From positions 496,001 through 560,000 of the forward strand of contig NZ_BAABBI010000001.1 of the NCBI RefSeq assembly GCF_039537875.1: a stretch of DNA of 64,000 nt, in the 5' to 3' direction. The first letter of the stretch is position 1; each line of letters opens with the position of its first letter. The notes under the pieces were generated by a model. It searched no databases. It worked only from the letters and a program-made list of their open reading frames with translations, and was not told the DNA's origin. Below, piece by piece: positions 1 through 8,578 of the stretch. The translations under genes and the position numbers were made by a program. Source of the stretch: Corallibacter vietnamensis (GTDB taxonomy: Bacteria; Bacteroidota; Bacteroidia; Flavobacteriales; Flavobacteriaceae).

Positions 1-603
1 AAATTTTATAAGTTCCGTAGTACATTCTTTAATTTGAGAAATACTACCGGAAGACGCCTCGATATAATCGCTATGCAATGTTTGGATAGAATCTACAACA
101 ACGATATCTGGTTGCAAATCCTCAATCTGTCTGAAAATATTTTGGGTTTTTGTTTCTGTTAAAATATAGCAGTTATTACTATTAGGATTAATACGTTGCG
201 CACGCATTTTTATTTGCTTTTGGCTCTCTTCTCCAGAAACGTACAGCGTTTTGTAGGGTAGTTTTAAAGCTATCTGAAGCAAAAGTGTACTTTTTCCTAT
301 ACCAGGTTCTCCTCCTAATAGCGTAAGAGATCCAGGAACAATACCACCACCTAGAACACGATTAAACTCTTCATCATTTGTATTTAATCGCGCATCTTGA
401 GAAGCATCTATTTCATTAATTAATAATGGTTTTGATGTTCTTTTTGCGGCTGATGTTGGAGTTTTCCAATCGCTTTTTTCAGGTTTTTGTATGAGTTCTT
501 CAGCAATGGTATTCCATTCTTTACAAGATGTACATTGTCCTTGCCATTTAGAATATTGAGTGCCGCAATTTTGACAAAAAAAAGTGGTTTTTACTTTAGC
601 CAT
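1..603 (-). CDS. radA: DNA repair protein RadA (N-terminal part, cut by window edge)
   Basis: RadA is a RecA-like ATPase that promotes branch migration and processing of recombination intermediates. About 201 N-terminal residues are visible; the C-terminal Lon-like domain lies beyond base 1. A four-cysteine zinc finger sits at C10, C13, C24 and C27. The Walker A motif GGEPGIGKST is at about residues 96-105, and the Walker B strand with VVVDSIQTL is near 166. The ATG overlaps the stop of the upstream esterase-fold gene (TAATG), so the two are translationally coupled. It is probably the last gene of a unit that starts at panC. Confidence 0.96.
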   Translation of the reverse strand, partial: MAKVKTTFFCQNCGTQYSKWQGQCTSCKEWNTIAEELIQKPEKSDWKTPTSAAKRTSKPLLINEIDASQDARLNTNDEEFNRVLGGGIVPGSLTLLGGEPGIGKSTLLLQIALKLPYKTLYVSGEESQKQIKMRAQRINPNSNNCYILTETKTQNIFRQIEDLQPDIVVVDSIQTLHSDYIEASSGSISQIKECTTELIKF

Positions 604-1748
604 TAATATCCAAAATCTGCTTTAATTTCATCTGCTTTTTCAAGCATTAAATCTTTTGTCAACCCTGCTATTTCCTCTAAAACATATGCTGATTGATAGG
701 TTTTCATTGCTTTTTTTGGCTCGCCTGTTTCCTCATAAAAACGTGCAATATAGTAACTTCCTAAAAGTGTTTCAGGATATTGCTTTCTCGCAATTTTTCC
801 TAACTCCTCAAGGTATTCATACTTTTCAGATTTATTTATAGCAGCTTCTATGGCTTTAAAATCGTTTACAAGAATTGGTTTTTCTATACCAAACAAATCT
901 TTTATCATTTGGTATTTTTCTGTAAGGTAATCAACAGGCGATGATTCTAATTTTACAATTGTTTCGCGATATTCCTTTATACTTATTGGTCTGAAAACAA
1001 AGAATATATCTTCTAACGCATTAGGAATTGCGTGAGCTGGCAATGCATAATGAGAAGGTCCTTCAAAATTATCAAAACTAAAAAGAAGGTTTTTGTTATC
1101 TATAGCCGAAATGCTTGTATTTAAAGCTTCAGTATCAGCTTTTATACTTTTTACATCATCACTAGACGTTGCTAAATAGTAAAAAACTTTACTTTCAAGT
1201 TTAGACATTTTCTCCGTAAGATAACTATTCATGTCTGGAGCTAAATCTGGACTTATAGAAACGTATGCTTGAAATAATGGAACACCTTTTAATAGATAAT
1301 AATTAATATAATTTGCTGTTTCTCCATGTCCTACTGCTACTCTAAAATTTTCTGTTCGGTAGTTTTTTTCAATATGTGGAATTAACTCTGTGCCAACAAA
1401 CTCAAAAAAAGCAGCTCCTGTTTCTATTGGTAATGAGTTTTGTTCTGAATAATAACTATCATCAAATCGTTTATCCATTTGGTTTATTCCAACAACAATA
1501 GCTTCTGGCATATCTTCCCAGTATGAATAATAATCAACATTCCCTGCTACTGGTTCAAACAGGTAGTCACCATCAAAAACTACAATTATTGGATAACTTT
1601 TGTCGCTATCGTCATACCCTCTTGGTAATTGGATTTTTAACTCACGTGTTTCTCCTAGTTTGATAGACTTTAAAGGCTCATAAATAACCTGACTCTGTAT
1701 CGCTTGTACTGAAAACAGAACAAGAAGTGCGTAGATAATTTTTTTCAT
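603..1748 (-). CDS. Secreted esterase-fold (PF00756-like) protein with TPR-like tail, nucleophile Ser missing
   Basis: The protein has 381 residues with a signal peptide ending near FSVQAIQSQ. Residues about 25-260 resemble the putative-esterase alpha/beta hydrolase family, with an early VVFDGDYLFEP strand like that of Fes and IroE. The C-terminal part, about 290-381, has helical TPR-like pairs (LGSYYIARFYEETGEPKKAMKTY). The nucleophile elbow normally reads GHSxxG, but here it reads G140-H141-G142-E143, so the serine is replaced by glycine. It may therefore be inactive or use another residue. Its stop overlaps the radA start. The family assignment is fairly sure; catalytic activity is doubtful. 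Confidence 0.8.
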   Translation of the reverse strand: MKKIIYALLVLFSVQAIQSQVIYEPLKSIKLGETRELKIQLPRGYDDSDKSYPIIVVFDGDYLFEPVAGNVDYYSYWEDMPEAIVVGINQMDKRFDDSYYSEQNSLPIETGAAFFEFVGTELIPHIEKNYRTENFRVAVGHGETANYINYYLLKGVPLFQAYVSISPDLAPDMNSYLTEKMSKLESKVFYYLATSSDDVKSIKADTEALNTSISAIDNKNLLFSFDNFEGPSHYALPAHAIPNALEDIFFVFRPISIKEYRETIVKLESSPVDYLTEKYQMIKDLFGIEKPILVNDFKAIEAAINKSEKYEYLEELGKIARKQYPETLLGSYYIARFYEETGEPKKAMKTYQSAYVLEEIAGLTKDLMLEKADEIKADFGY

Positions 1749-1836
1749 TAAGCGTATATTGAATATTATAACGGCAAGTTATGAAATAAAGATTAAAAAA
1801 AGTGCATTGTTTTTTTTAAGAAGAATATAAATGCTT

Positions 1837-2793
1837 CTACAATCTTTTTTTATTGTAAAGTGGCAAAAATATAAGAGAAAATCCACCACAAATAACAAGC
1901 ATTAATGTTTGTGATGACCAAGCAATCCACCCAAAAGCAATACTTGGTGATTGCGCAACACCAAATACTGCAAATGCAGCAAATATCGCAACCGGATAAG
2001 AACCTATGCCTCCATTTGTAGCTGCAATACTAAAACTTGCGGATATAAAACCTATCAATATAGCTCCAAAAGCAATACCATGCAATTCAGCAACGGCAAA
2101 TGTGGTTACATAAAACATAAGCACGTACATAATCCATATAAAGATTGTATGCGCCATGAATTGCCATTTTTTCTTCATTTTAAAAATGCTAAACACACCT
2201 TCTTTTAAACCATTTATGAAATTTTTGATTTTTATTGCAAATGCAGATTGACTTTTGTTTATAAACAAGATTAAAAGCCCAAACATTATAGCTAAAAAAG
2301 CTAAACCAAATGCTATAGTAAATGGGTTAAACCTATCTATAAAAAAAGCATAGATATAGTCAAATTGAAGAAATAAAGCTATGGCTATAATAAGCAAAAG
2401 CAGAATCATATCAGCAACACGTTCTGCCACTATGGTTCCGAAACCTTTTTCAAAAGGAACTTGCTCGTAAGTTGTCAAAACCGAAGCTCTTGCAACTTCT
2501 CCAGCTCTCGGCACTGTATAATTGATAAGATAAGCAGAAAACACAGCCATAATACTATTAGGAAATTTAGGCTTGTATCCCATAGGCTCTAACAAATAGA
2601 GCCATCGATATGCTCGAGACAAATGACTTAAAAAGCCGAAGAAAACACCCAAAAACACCCAGTAATAATTTGCGTTTTTAAAGTATTCTAATAATTCGTT
2701 AAAGGGCACTTTAGACAAAGAATACCATATTAAAAAAACTCCCAATAAAATTGGGAGCGATATTTTTAGTATACTTTTTGTCTTGCTATTCAC
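1837..2793 (-). CDS. Flippase-like integral membrane protein (lysylphosphatidylglycerol synthase TM region / UPF0104)
   Basis: The protein has 318 residues and about eight hydrophobic segments spread over its whole length. The N-terminal pattern resembles the LPG-synthase TM / YbhN / AglD family: ISLPILLGVFLIWYSL, then LSHLSRAYRWLYLLEPMGY and INYTVPRAGEVARASVL. The conserved arginines, and the PRAGE sequence followed by an AAT/NGGIGSYP stretch, are typical of that family. Members are thought to move or modify lipid-linked substrates; the substrate here is unknown. It begins 3 bases after panD ends and is probably cotranscribed with the pan genes, which says little about function. Confidence 0.85.
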   Translation of the reverse strand: MNSKTKSILKISLPILLGVFLIWYSLSKVPFNELLEYFKNANYYWVFLGVFFGFLSHLSRAYRWLYLLEPMGYKPKFPNSIMAVFSAYLINYTVPRAGEVARASVLTTYEQVPFEKGFGTIVAERVADMILLLLIIAIALFLQFDYIYAFFIDRFNPFTIAFGLAFLAIMFGLLILFINKSQSAFAIKIKNFINGLKEGVFSIFKMKKKWQFMAHTIFIWIMYVLMFYVTTFAVAELHGIAFGAILIGFISASFSIAATNGGIGSYPVAIFAAFAVFGVAQSPSIAFGWIAWSSQTLMLVICGGFSLIFLPLYNKKRL

Positions 2794-2796
2794 ACG

Positions 2797-3147
2797 TTAT
2801 TTTAAAAGATTAGTGGCTTCATCAGGAAACACTAATGAAGGCTTAAATTCTTTTGCTTCATCCATAGTCATAAAGCCATAGGTGATTAAAATAAGTACAT
2901 CTCCAGGTGACACGAGTCTTGCAGCCGCACCGTTTAAGGTTATTTCACCACTTTTTCTTGGTCCAGGGATTGCATAAGTTTCTAACCGTGCACCGTTGTT
3001 ATTGTTTACAATTTGAACTTTTTCTCCTTGTACAATATTTGCTGCATCCATCAAATCTTCATCAATAGTAATACTACCAATGTAATTTAAATCTGCACCT
3101 GTGCATTTTACCCTGTGAATTTTCGATTTTACTACTTGTACTTGCAT
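2797..3147 (-). CDS. panD: Aspartate 1-decarboxylase
   Basis: PanD decarboxylates L-aspartate to beta-alanine for pantothenate and coenzyme A synthesis. The protein is 116 residues, the normal proenzyme length. The self-cleavage site Gly24-Ser25 is present in YIGSITIDEDLMDAA and would generate the N-terminal pyruvoyl group. Lys9 (KSKIHR) and the NNNNGARLETYAI and GAAARLVSPGD segments match the family. It follows panC by 13 bases, so the product of PanD feeds the reaction of the gene before it. Confidence 0.98.
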   Translation of the reverse strand: MQVQVVKSKIHRVKCTGADLNYIGSITIDEDLMDAANIVQGEKVQIVNNNNGARLETYAIPGPRKSGEITLNGAAARLVSPGDVLILITYGFMTMDEAKEFKPSLVFPDEATNLLK

Positions 3148-3160
3148 ACGGCAAAGATAA

Positions 3161-4009
3161 TTAATTTAGGGCGATATTATCAATTAATCTAATATCATCT
3201 GCATATACTGCTATAAAGGCTCTATATGCTTTTTTGTTTGACTTTCTTTTTATTGGTTTTAATGTTTCAGAATCAGCTATTACAAAATATTCCAACTGTA
3301 ATAATTCATTTTCTTTAAACTGATTTTCAACCCATTCCACTACCTTATTAGCACTTTTTGTGCCAAACTTTTCTTTGGCTTCTTTTAGTATTTTATAAAT
3401 AAAAGGTGCTGCTTTTTTATACGCTGGTTTTAGTCGTTCATTACGAGAACTCATTGCTAATCCGTTTGTTTCTCGGTGAATTTTACAACCAATTATGGCA
3501 ACTGGTAAATTATGCTTTTGAACCATTTTTTTTATAATGGCAAGTTGCTGAAAATCTTTCTCTCCAAAATAAGCACTATCTGGAGTTACTATTTCAAACA
3601 AACGCTTTACTATGGTACCAACACCATCAAAATGACCTTGGCGAAATTGTCCTTCCATTTCAAATTCTAAACCATCAAAACTAAAATGTTCTGCTTCTGT
3701 TTTTCCTTGATAAATATCATCAACAGAAGGCGCATAAACAATAACATCTTTAGACACTGTGCTTAAAAGCGCTGTATCTCGCTCTAATGTTCTAGGATAT
3801 TTTTCTAAATCTTCAGCATTGTCAAACTGTGTAGGATTTACAAAAATACTAACAATAAGTATGTCATTATTTTCTAATCCTTCTTTTACTAAAGACATAT
3901 GTCCCTCGTGCAATGCACCCATAGTTGGTACAAAGCCTATACGTTTACCTTGAGCCTTTAATGAGCTTATTAGGTCTTGTATTTGTTTCCTTTTATTTAG
4001 AACAATCAC
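3161..4009 (-). CDS. panC: Pantothenate synthetase (pantoate--beta-alanine ligase)
   Basis: PanC joins pantoate and beta-alanine with ATP hydrolysis to AMP. The protein has 282 residues. The nucleotidyltransferase signature PTMGALHEGH is at about residues 28-37, VNPTQFDNAEDLEKYPR follows, and the second ATP-binding motif MSSRNERL is near 190. The start is GTG at 4009. A TAnnTTTG element on the minus strand at 4033-4040 places transcription start roughly 17 bases upstream, which fits this start. It is the first gene of the panC-panD unit. Confidence 0.98.
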   Translation of the reverse strand: MIVLNKRKQIQDLISSLKAQGKRIGFVPTMGALHEGHMSLVKEGLENNDILIVSIFVNPTQFDNAEDLEKYPRTLERDTALLSTVSKDVIVYAPSVDDIYQGKTEAEHFSFDGLEFEMEGQFRQGHFDGVGTIVKRLFEIVTPDSAYFGEKDFQQLAIIKKMVQKHNLPVAIIGCKIHRETNGLAMSSRNERLKPAYKKAAPFIYKILKEAKEKFGTKSANKVVEWVENQFKENELLQLEYFVIADSETLKPIKRKSNKKAYRAFIAVYADDIRLIDNIALN

Positions 4010-4032
4010 TTTTAATAAAAAATTAACGGGTG

Positions 4033-4040
4033 CAAACTTA
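4033..4040 (-). promoter_or_regulatory. Bacteroidota -7 element of panC
   Basis: Read on the minus strand this is TAAGTTTG, a match to TAnnTTTG, located 24 bases before the GTG of panC. No good -33 TTTG was found. It lies 31 bases from the divergent -7 element of the glycogen-synthase-like gene. Confidence 0.6.
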
Positions 4041-4071
4041 ATACTTTACTGATAATCTGCATAAAATTTTG

Positions 4072-4079
4072 TACTTTTG
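4072..4079 (+). promoter_or_regulatory. Bacteroidota -7 element of the GT5-like gene
   Basis: TACTTTTG matches TAnnTTTG and lies 41 bases before the ATG at 4121. It forms a divergent promoter pair with the panC element. Confidence 0.65.
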
Positions 4080-4120
4080 CGTGTTTTTTATTCTGAATTC
4101 ACATAAAAACAAGATAGTTT

Positions 4121-4930
4121 ATGAAAGATAAGAGGATATTGTATGTATCATCTGAAGTAGTGCCTTATTTACCTGAAACCGAAATTTCTTCTATGTCATT
4201 TGAAGCACCTAGAATGGTGAATCAATTAGGAGGTCAAATACGAATATTTATGCCAAGGTATGGCAATATAAATGAAAGGAGACATCAATTACATGAGGTT
4301 ATAAGACTTTCCGGTATAAATCTGGTAATTAATGATCTAGATATGCCTCTAATTATTAAAGTTGCTTCTATACCTAAAGAACGTATTCAAGTTTACTTTA
4401 TAGACAACGACGAATATTTTAAAAGAAAAGCAACACTTACAGACGAAGACGGTAACTTATTCCCTGATAATGATGAACGCGCTATCTTTTTTGCTAAAGG
4501 TGTTATTGAAACAGTCAAGAAACTAAACTGGTCTCCAGATATTATTCATGTTCATGGTTGGCTTGCTTCCTTATTGCCATTATACCTAAAGCAATTTTAT
4601 AAAGATGAGCCTTTATTTAATGAAAGTAAAATAGTTACATCTGTGTACAATCAAAGCTTTGATGGAACGTTAAATAAAGACATGCACAAAAAAATTCAGT
4701 TTGACAACATAGATGAAACTGCTGTAAAAACGCTTGAAAGCCCAACTTACAACAACCTAATGAAAGTTGCTATAGATCATTCTGATGCTTTAATTATTGG
4801 GTCTGAAGAAATTCCTGACGAGTTAACAAATTATTTAAAAGACTCTAAAAAACCCGTTTTAGATTATAGATCTAAAGACGAATTCAGTGAAGCTTACACA
4901 CAGTTTTACAATACTGAAGTATTAGATTAA
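4121..4930 (+). CDS. Short glycogen/starch-synthase-like protein (GT5 N-terminal domain only)
   Basis: The protein has 269 residues and resembles only the N-terminal Rossmann half of GT5 glycogen synthase (normally about 480 residues). Recognisable parts are the first strand RILYVSSEVVPY, the RIFMPRYGNINERR segment, FFAKGVIETVKKLNWSPDIIHVHGW at about 126-150, and SKIVTSVYNQSFDG. The KTGGL loop that binds ADP-glucose is absent: after VSSEVVPY the chain reads LPETEISSMSFEAPR. The second GT-B domain is also missing. I infer a regulatory or non-classical role. It is followed after 22 bases by a DUF4270 lipoprotein gene and then glmS. Confidence 0.75.
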   Translation: MKDKRILYVSSEVVPYLPETEISSMSFEAPRMVNQLGGQIRIFMPRYGNINERRHQLHEVIRLSGINLVINDLDMPLIIKVASIPKERIQVYFIDNDEYFKRKATLTDEDGNLFPDNDERAIFFAKGVIETVKKLNWSPDIIHVHGWLASLLPLYLKQFYKDEPLFNESKIVTSVYNQSFDGTLNKDMHKKIQFDNIDETAVKTLESPTYNNLMKVAIDHSDALIIGSEEIPDELTNYLKDSKKPVLDYRSKDEFSEAYTQFYNTEVLD

Positions 4931-4952
4931 ATTTACGTACTTTAAAAAAACA

Positions 4953-6548
4953 ATGAAAAAGAAAGAAAATCATATTTTAAAATCAATAAGCTTATTACTA
5001 CTTATTGCTATAACGTGTATTGCCTGCGAAAGAGATTTCTCTTCTGTAGAGAGTGATTTAGAAGGTTATAAAAACTTCAACACCAACTCAATGCAATTCC
5101 CTATTGTTGCTTACAATAAAAAAACTGGACCAGTACAGACTAACAATTTATCAAGTAATTTGCTTGGTGTTTATAACGATCCTGTTTATGGTCAAACTAC
5201 AGCATCAATTGTTAGCCAAGTAGTACCTACAACTTATAGCCCTGATTTTGGAGAAGATCCAGAAATAGTAGATGTGCAATTAACAATCCCTTATTTTGTT
5301 ACAAACCTTAACACTACTGATCAAAATGGGTTAGCAACGTACAAAATAGATTCACTATACGGTAGCTCTCCAATAAAACTATCAATTAGAGAAAACACTT
5401 ATTTTTTGAGAGACAACAATCCTAATAATTTAGATGAATCTCAAAAATACTACTCTAATGCTGGGCAAGCGTTAAACATTGATAACGAAAATGGAGAAGA
5501 ATTCTTTGTAAACGGACAATTCTTCCCTGACAATACAGAAATAGTAGTAACAGAATACAACGAAGATACCGGAGAAGATGAAGAGGTTGAAAGAATAACA
5601 CCTAGTTTAAGAGTTTCTCTTTTCAACAGTACTGATAATGAAACGTTTTGGAATGACTTGTTTTTTTCTCAAGAAGGAACTTCTGCATTTAGTAACGCTA
5701 ACAATTTCAAAGACTATTTTAGGGGTCTATTGCTAAAAGCTGAAGCTATTAGTGAATCAGGAAACATGGTGATGCTAGACCTTACTAAAGCCTCAATAGT
5801 TGTCACTTACTCCAATCCAAATGATGCTGGTACCGCAAGAATCAACAGCGAATACAACTTAATTTTTTCAGGAAATAAATTAAATATTTTTGAAAACGAC
5901 CCTTCAAACACTATTATAGATCAAGCAGACGCTAATGCAAATCCAACAACGGGAGATGAGAACCTATATCTAAAAGGAGGAGAAGGATCAATGGCGGTTA
6001 TTGACTTGTTTAATGGCCAAATGCTTGACGAGGATGGAAACCTAGTAGATTCTAAAGAATACTTTTTAAGTAAAAAAGAAGATTGGTTAATAAATGAAGC
6101 TAATTTAGTTTTTTATGTAAACCAAAATATCGTGAATCAAAAAGAACCAGACAGGGTTACGCTTTACGACCTAACAAATAACGAAGCAATAATAGACTAC
6201 ACCTATGACACTTCAACAAATACAGCTTTACCGCTTTATTCAAAAATAAATTTCTCTAAAATATTAGAAAGAGATAGTAACAATAACGGTGTTAAATATA
6301 AAATTCAAGTTACAGAACATTTAAATAATATTTTATTACGAGATTCTCTAAACCTTAAATTAGGTTTATTTGTTACTACTAACATAAATGGAGAAACAAA
6401 TTCTGCTACTTTAAATAATGAAGATGACATTGTTCCAACAACAACAGTTTTATCTCCTAGAGGAACCGTTTTACACGGAAACACAGCTAGTGTTCCTGAT
6501 GACAAAAAAGCATATTTAGAAATATATTTCACTGATCCAAATAATTAA
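4953..6548 (+). CDS. DUF4270 family lipoprotein
   Basis: The protein has 531 residues with a lipoprotein signal peptide; the lipobox ends in TCIAC, so Cys25 is the likely lipidated residue. The body is rich in Asn, Thr and Ser with alternating strands, and has the pattern of the Bacteroidota DUF4270 family: an early LLGVYNDPVYGQTTASIVSQV stretch and a late LEIYFTDPNN end. It is probably exported to the outer membrane. Its function is unknown. It lies 12 bases before glmS on the same strand. Confidence 0.82.
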   Translation: MKKKENHILKSISLLLLIAITCIACERDFSSVESDLEGYKNFNTNSMQFPIVAYNKKTGPVQTNNLSSNLLGVYNDPVYGQTTASIVSQVVPTTYSPDFGEDPEIVDVQLTIPYFVTNLNTTDQNGLATYKIDSLYGSSPIKLSIRENTYFLRDNNPNNLDESQKYYSNAGQALNIDNENGEEFFVNGQFFPDNTEIVVTEYNEDTGEDEEVERITPSLRVSLFNSTDNETFWNDLFFSQEGTSAFSNANNFKDYFRGLLLKAEAISESGNMVMLDLTKASIVVTYSNPNDAGTARINSEYNLIFSGNKLNIFENDPSNTIIDQADANANPTTGDENLYLKGGEGSMAVIDLFNGQMLDEDGNLVDSKEYFLSKKEDWLINEANLVFYVNQNIVNQKEPDRVTLYDLTNNEAIIDYTYDTSTNTALPLYSKINFSKILERDSNNNGVKYKIQVTEHLNNILLRDSLNLKLGLFVTTNINGETNSATLNNEDDIVPTTTVLSPRGTVLHGNTASVPDDKKAYLEIYFTDPNN

Positions 6549-6560
6549 ATAGAATAATTT

Positions 6561-8408
6561 ATGTGTGGTATTGTAGGTTATATAGGCCATAGAGAGGCAT
6601 ATCCAATAATTTTAGAAGGATTAAAACGTTTAGAATATCGTGGTTATGATAGTGCTGGTATAGCCCTATATGATGGTACAGACCTAAATGTTTGTAAAAC
6701 AAAAGGTAAAGTAGCCGATTTAGAATCACGCATAGAAAAAGAATCAACAACCAAAGGATCTATCGGTATTGGACATACACGTTGGGCTACACATGGTGTT
6801 CCTAATAACATTAATGCGCATCCACACTACTCAAACACTGGCGATTTAGTTATTATACACAATGGTATAATAGAAAACTATAGCGCTTTGAGAAAAGAGT
6901 TAATTTCAAGAGGTTATAGTTTTAAATCTGATACCGACACAGAAGTTTTAGTCAACCTTATAGAAGACATAAAACGTAAAGAAAAAACAAAATTAGGTAA
7001 AGCAGTTCAAATAGCATTAAATCAAGTTGTAGGTGCTTATGCTATTGCCGTTTTTGATAAGAATAAACCAGACGAAATAGTCATAGCGCGTTTAGGAAGT
7101 CCGCTTGCAGTTGGCGTTGGTGACAACGAGTTTTTTATAGCAAGTGATGCCTCTCCATTTATTGAATATACAAAAAATGCCATATATCTTGAAGATGAAG
7201 AAATGGCAATTGTAAGGCTAAATAAAGAGATAAAAATTAGAAAAATAAAAGATGACTCGTCAGTAGATCCTTATGTTCAAGAGCTTCAAATGAATTTAGA
7301 GCAGATTGAAAAAGGAGGCTATGAGCATTTTATGCTGAAAGAAATATACGAACAACCACGTGCTATTTTAGATACATTTAGAGGGAGACTTCTTTCTAAC
7401 GAAGCCATCATAAAAATGGTAGGCGTAGAGGATAATATGAAAAAATTCCTTAATGCTGATAGAATAATAGTTGTAGCTTGTGGAACATCTTGGCATGCTG
7501 GTTTGGTTTCTGAATACATCTTTGAAGATTTAGCACGAATACCTGTTGAAGTTGAATATGCTTCAGAATTCAGATACAGAAACCCTGTAATAACAGAAAA
7601 AGATATTGTTATTGCAATATCGCAATCTGGTGAAACTGCTGATACATTAGCAGCCATAAAACTAGCTAAATCAAAAGGAGCATTTGTTTTTGGTGTTTGC
7701 AATGTTGTAGGTTCATCTATAGCTAGAGAAACCCATGCTGGCGCCTACACACATGCCGGCCCAGAAATAGGAGTTGCTTCTACCAAAGCATTTACTACGC
7801 AAATTACCGTACTTACGCTAATTGCGTTAAGATTAGCTAGAGCAAAAGGAACAATTTCTAGCTCTGATTTTAGACGTCACTTAATAGAATTAGAACTTAT
7901 CCCAGAAAAAGTTGAAAAAACATTACTTTCTGATAAGAATGTTAAAACTATTGCTAGTATATACAAAGACGCTAAAAACTGCCTTTATTTAGGAAGAGGT
8001 TACAATTTCCCGGTTGCGCTAGAAGGCGCATTAAAACTAAAGGAGATTTCATATATACACGCTGAGGGTTATCCTGCTGCCGAAATGAAACATGGACCAA
8101 TAGCCTTAATTGATGAAAACATGCCTATCGTTGTTATTGCTACAAAAATGGGGCATTATGAAAAAGTTGTTAGCAATATAGAAGAAATTAAATCTAGAGA
8201 AGGTAAAATTATTGGTATTGTAACTGAAGGTGATGAGACTGTAAAAAAACTTGCAGATCATGTTATTGAGGTTCCTGAAACATTAGAGTCATTAACTCCT
8301 TTATTAACCACAATTCCATTACAACTACTATCTTATCACATTGCTGTGATGCTTGATAAAAATGTTGATCAACCTAGAAATTTAGCAAAATCCGTGACGG
8401 TAGAATAA
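6561..8408 (+). CDS. glmS: Glutamine--fructose-6-phosphate aminotransferase (isomerizing)
   Basis: GlmS makes glucosamine 6-phosphate from fructose 6-phosphate and glutamine, the first step to UDP-GlcNAc for peptidoglycan and LPS. The length of 615 residues is typical. The N-terminal class II glutaminase begins with the catalytic Cys2 (MCGIVGYIG), followed by GIGHTRWATHG and NGIIENY. Two SIS domains follow: CGTSWHAG and SQSGETADTLAA in the first, and LGRGYNFPVALEGALKLKE with EMKHGPIALI in the second. The end LAKSVTVE is the canonical C terminus. It is the last gene of the three-gene plus-strand unit. Confidence 0.99.
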   Translation: MCGIVGYIGHREAYPIILEGLKRLEYRGYDSAGIALYDGTDLNVCKTKGKVADLESRIEKESTTKGSIGIGHTRWATHGVPNNINAHPHYSNTGDLVIIHNGIIENYSALRKELISRGYSFKSDTDTEVLVNLIEDIKRKEKTKLGKAVQIALNQVVGAYAIAVFDKNKPDEIVIARLGSPLAVGVGDNEFFIASDASPFIEYTKNAIYLEDEEMAIVRLNKEIKIRKIKDDSSVDPYVQELQMNLEQIEKGGYEHFMLKEIYEQPRAILDTFRGRLLSNEAIIKMVGVEDNMKKFLNADRIIVVACGTSWHAGLVSEYIFEDLARIPVEVEYASEFRYRNPVITEKDIVIAISQSGETADTLAAIKLAKSKGAFVFGVCNVVGSSIARETHAGAYTHAGPEIGVASTKAFTTQITVLTLIALRLARAKGTISSSDFRRHLIELELIPEKVEKTLLSDKNVKTIASIYKDAKNCLYLGRGYNFPVALEGALKLKEISYIHAEGYPAAEMKHGPIALIDENMPIVVIATKMGHYEKVVSNIEEIKSREGKIIGIVTEGDETVKKLADHVIEVPETLESLTPLLTTIPLQLLSYHIAVMLDKNVDQPRNLAKSVTVE

Positions 8409-8578
8409 TTATTTTTTAAACTACAGTAAACGAATATTTTACCAATTAAGAATATCGCAAATTTAAGTGTATATTTTTATTAAATTATGTTATGCACGCA
8501 TACTTTTTTGCAAAAAAAACATAAAATTCTCATTTTATTATTTATATTGCTATTAAAATAATTAACTAAAACTAAAAG

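Noticed and set aside
8491..8502. TATGCACGCATA palindrome upstream of the first TonB receptor as an operator
   Set aside because: Arms of only 5 bases and no adjacent regulator gene; too short to separate from chance.
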